DNA of 64,000 bases, from the NCBI GenBank assembly GCA_002692725.1, contig NZLU01000017.1:310001-374000 (forward strand), given 5' to 3'. A program made the position numbers and the translations under genes. This DNA is from Ponticaulis sp. (GTDB taxonomy: Bacteria; Pseudomonadota; Alphaproteobacteria; Caulobacterales; Hyphomonadaceae). Under the pieces are notes generated by a model, which made no database searches, was not told the origin of the DNA, and was given only the letters and a program-made list of their open reading frames with translations. Shown here piece by piece: positions 61,429-64,000 of this stretch. Within the stretch, counting starts at the first letter, position 1. Every line of letters starts with the position of its first letter.

Positions 61429-62379
61429 ATGTCATCTTCTGCTTCTGTCCCGGATTTTGCCATTGAGGCAATTGGTTTGGAGAAAACCTATAAAGGCAGT
61501 GGTAAACTCCCGCCTAAGCAGGCGCTCAAAGGCATTGATCTCAAGATTCCGACCGGGTCGATTTTTGGCCTGCTCGGGCCGAATGGTGCCGGAAAATCTA
61601 CATTTATCAATATCTTATCGGGTTTGGTGACCAAGACAGGCGGCAAGGCCAGCATTTGGGGGTTTGATATTGACGACGCGCCGCGCTCGGCACGCGCAGC
61701 GATTGGTGTGGTGCCCCAGGAAATCAATATGGACCCGTTTTTTACACCGTTTGAGTCGGTGGAATTGCAGGCGGGATTCTACGGCGTGCCAAAATCCGAG
61801 CGTCGAACGGTTGAGATTCTTGCGGCCGTGGGCCTGGAAGACAAGAAAGACGCCTATGTGAGACAGCTATCTGGCGGCATGAAGCGTCGTTTGATGGTCG
61901 CTAAAGCGCTTGTTCACGCACCTCCGGTGCTGATCCTTGATGAGCCGACGGCGGGTGTGGACGTCGAGCTCCGCAGGTCGCTTTGGGAATATGTGGTTGC
62001 GCTCAACAAGGCAGGCACCACAATCATTCTGACGACGCACTATCTCGAGGAAGCGCAGGAATTGTGCGATGAGATCGCCATTATCAATCATGGTGAAGTC
62101 ATTGCCTGTGAGCCAACCGAGCAATTACTGCGTCGTCTCGATCATAAAACGCTGGTGATCCAGCCGTCTGAGGCGATCTCGACCTTACCGCCGGCACTTG
62201 CAGAGCTGGACGCAAAACTTGGCTCCGATGGTGCGTTGTCTATCACCTTCCGCTCATCTGAGACCGGGATTGGCCGCATTATCGAAACCGTTCGCGCCGA
62301 AGGCATTTCCATTGCTGATCTGGCGACAACCGAGCCTGATCTGGAAGATGTGTTCGTCTCCATGACCAGCGCGCAATAA
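61429..62379 (+). CDS. ABC transporter ATP-binding protein
   Basis: The 316-residue protein has Walker A at 50-58 (GPNGAGKST), a Q-loop (VVPQEINMD), the signature LSGGMKRRL, Walker B VLILDEPT, and the switch His (TTHYLEEAQELCDE). Its long C-terminal extension (about 230-316) is the type seen in ATPases of ABC-2 exporters (drug, polysaccharide or lipid). The permease gene is not next to it. The start is placed at 61429 (MSSSASVPD); an in-frame TTG five codons earlier is possible. Confidence 0.88.
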   Translation: MSSSASVPDFAIEAIGLEKTYKGSGKLPPKQALKGIDLKIPTGSIFGLLGPNGAGKSTFINILSGLVTKTGGKASIWGFDIDDAPRSARAAIGVVPQEINMDPFFTPFESVELQAGFYGVPKSERRTVEILAAVGLEDKKDAYVRQLSGGMKRRLMVAKALVHAPPVLILDEPTAGVDVELRRSLWEYVVALNKAGTTIILTTHYLEEAQELCDEIAIINHGEVIACEPTEQLLRRLDHKTLVIQPSEAISTLPPALAELDAKLGSDGALSITFRSSETGIGRIIETVRAEGISIADLATTEPDLEDVFVSMTSAQ

Positions 62380-62390
62380 ACCCGCCAGGC

Positions 62391-63359
62391 CTAATATCGT
62401 TCGACGGTCCAGCCTTCGGCTTCCAGCATATGCACCACGCTCTCCGGACCGGTGAGGTGGGCCGCACCCACAGCGACGAAGATACGACCGGTTTCTGTGG
62501 TCATGACCTCATGGAGCTGTGTGGTCCATTTGCGGTTCCGATCGGTGAACATAGCGGCATAAATCTCTGGCGTCGTCGTCCGCATGTCTTCCATGTCGGA
62601 ATCGAAGAGTTTTTCCGGGCGCCCCTTTTGCCAGACCTTCAGTGAGTATTCAAAGGTTTGGTCGAGATCTGTCAGAATATCGGCCTCATCGGACACGACC
62701 TCTTCCAGTCCGTCCATCAGCATGGCGATTTGCGCCTCCATCGACATGGCGGACAGAGCATCAGGAACCTCAAGGCCACCTTCGAGAGACCGCACGGTCT
62801 GATCGTCGCGAATTTTACCCTCAAGCCAAGTCTCCACGCCATACTCAGCGACTTGTCCTTGCTGTTCGAGCGCCTGAAAGCCGAGAATGAGCGCTGCATA
62901 CCAAGGCCGTTGGCCCTTTAGGGAGTCGAGCGTCAGTCCCAACTGCTCCAATACTTCCGAAAGTATGCGTTTCTGCTCATCAGACAGGACGTCCAGAACC
63001 CCCTCTCCGGGTGGAGCCTGGCCGGCGCGGAAAAACTCGAAATAGCCGACAGCGTCCTGATCGAGATGGCTGGTTTCGAAATAGATGATGTCTGACGACT
63101 GAAAGGCTTCAATCATATGATCAGTTTGCCAGCGCAGATCGGGCGGCAGGACGTGAACCGTGCCAAACAGAAAAATTTCTGTGTCGTCATCCGCTAAACG
63201 CCAAATGGCTGGCCCGGAAGGCTTTTCAGTCGTGGCAGGCTCGGCGATCGCGCCTATGCTGAAAAAACAAAGCGAAGCACCGATAATAGCGCGACGAAAA
63301 CGTAACAGGATATGTGTAAAAATAGCGGTCTTCCCTTGCGTTTTCCGGCCTGTCACCAT
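62391..63359 (-). CDS. TraB/GumN-family exported protein
   Basis: The 322-residue protein has an N-terminal hydrophobic signal (IIGASLCFFSIGAIA). It then shows the TraB/GumN pattern: WRLADDDTEIFLFGTVHVLP (two-strand HxxP motif) and later AAHLTGPESVVHML, with an EWVMEARD-like middle segment (here QTDHMIEAFQSSDIIYFE). The family may be a metalloprotease-related erythromycin-esterase fold. It is convergent with the ABC ATPase gene. Function unknown; GumN-like proteins are common in envelope contexts. Confidence 0.82.
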   Translation of the reverse strand: MVTGRKTQGKTAIFTHILLRFRRAIIGASLCFFSIGAIAEPATTEKPSGPAIWRLADDDTEIFLFGTVHVLPPDLRWQTDHMIEAFQSSDIIYFETSHLDQDAVGYFEFFRAGQAPPGEGVLDVLSDEQKRILSEVLEQLGLTLDSLKGQRPWYAALILGFQALEQQGQVAEYGVETWLEGKIRDDQTVRSLEGGLEVPDALSAMSMEAQIAMLMDGLEEVVSDEADILTDLDQTFEYSLKVWQKGRPEKLFDSDMEDMRTTTPEIYAAMFTDRNRKWTTQLHEVMTTETGRIFVAVGAAHLTGPESVVHMLEAEGWTVERY

Positions 63360-63404
63360 ATCCAGTGCTTTCGCTTTCTAACTCTGTTATGGAAGCCGAG
63401 TTTA

Positions 63405-63448
63405 GCACCCATAGCTCAGCTGGATAGAGCGCTGCCCTCCGAAGGCGG
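63405..63448 (+). pseudogene. Truncated tRNA-Arg(CCG) copy (5' half only)
   Basis: The acceptor 5' strand, D arm and anticodon arm of tRNA-Arg are present: GCACCC, the D stem pair GCTC/GAGC, a CTGCC/GGCGG anticodon stem and CTCCGAA loop. After base 63448 the sequence diverges, so the variable loop, T arm and 3' acceptor are missing. It matches the intact tRNA 179 bases downstream in 20-bp and 13-bp exact stretches. It cannot make tRNA. Confidence 0.8.
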
Positions 63449-63532
63449 ATGTCAAGTCTAGCGGTGGTTGTTGGTGTTGGAAGAAAGATGTGACTAAACA
63501 ACGGTTTGAGTGAATGTCGGGTTCGCTCTTTA

Positions 63533-63735
<203 letters not shown>

Positions 63736-63784
63736 CAGGTGGTTCATTGTCGCGGGTCGAAACTTTGAGGTCACAGCAAGCCTG

Positions 63785-63987
63785 AAAGCTGTCGGGGGCC
63801 GGCTGCTCTTCCTCCCCGCCTACAGCCCCCTATCGAAATGACCTTCGTGAAGCTCAAGGCCTATTTCATACGGATCGACGCCCGCACGAATGCGGCTCTG
63901 CACAACGCTGTCGCCGAAATCGTCGACCTCTTCTCACGGCAAGAATGCTCCAGTTATTTCAGCGCAGCATGCGACGGGATCAATTGA
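63785..63987 (+). pseudogene. IS630-family transposase remnant (3' end, frame broken)
   Basis: The end of an IS630-type DDE transposase is present: LLFLPAYSP in one frame (63803-63829), then IEMTFVKLKAYF...ECSSYFSAACDGIN to a stop at 63985-63987 in another. Between them the usual 'DLNP' codons are missing (about 10 bases), breaking the frame just before the catalytic Glu. The 5' part of the gene is not in front, and no terminal inverted repeat is seen before the window edge. Confidence 0.75.
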
Positions 63988-64000
63988 AAGACCGCCGCTT

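Overview
The window reads as chromosomal DNA of a Gram-negative alphaproteobacterium. I favour the Caulobacterales/Maricaulales side (Hyphomonadaceae-like), but this rests on gene content and coding style only, because there is no rRNA to anchor it. Supporting signs are a TonB-dependent receptor, many lipobox and Sec-signal proteins, an HWE-type histidine kinase, an alphaproteobacterial IscU-like protein and moderately high GC. About 95% is coding, mostly in short operons with ATGA or TGATG overlaps.

Layout. 1-2624: C-terminal part of a TonB receptor, coupled to a lipoprotein M14 metallopeptidase. 2770-5564: a complete elongation factor P module (efp divergent from epmA-epmB). 5628-9921: lipoprotein quinohaemoprotein, DSD1-like PLP enzyme, SDR. 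10279-14374: a c'-type cytochrome, HupE/UreJ protein, single-TM anchor protein and two paralogous DUF6644-like membrane proteins, then a DUF6152-like secreted protein on the other strand. 14474-21229: six tandem paralogues of an uncharacterised exported family, followed by a serine hydrolase and a TetR regulator (to 23498). 23499-23999: no gene but a strongly structured candidate ncRNA. 24000-32892: GGDEF protein, purE-purK, 2OG-Fe(II) oxygenase, leuC, acidic small protein, response regulator, P-loop kinase, rhomboid protease, and an ArsR-SRPBCC-DUF4287 operon. 32952-42304: xthA, a candidate sRNA with C-rich loops, small membrane proteins, envelope glycosyltransferases (GT2, ArnT-like, O-antigen ligase-like) and an HMG-CoA lyase. 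42319-51012: thrS, yidD, two exported unknowns, GAF protein, and a trehalose operon (otsA-otsB-GH15). 51275-62379: IscU-like protein, cyclase-SDR-GNAT operon, hemerythrin, HWE kinase, polA, DASS transporter with a CHCC zinc protein, ABC ATPase, TraB/GumN protein. 63405-63987: a truncated tRNA-Arg copy, an intact tRNA-Arg(CCG) flanked by repeated CGTAAGCA motifs, and an IS630-type transposase remnant. This looks like a scarred integration site.

The best candidates for something undescribed are the 10279-23498 block (membrane/periplasmic redox-like operon next to an expanded secreted family with its own TetR regulator) and the two structured RNA candidates. Function for these is inference. Core genes (efp, epmA, epmB, purE, purK, leuC, xthA, thrS, otsA, otsB, polA, tRNA-Arg) are secure from motifs and length.
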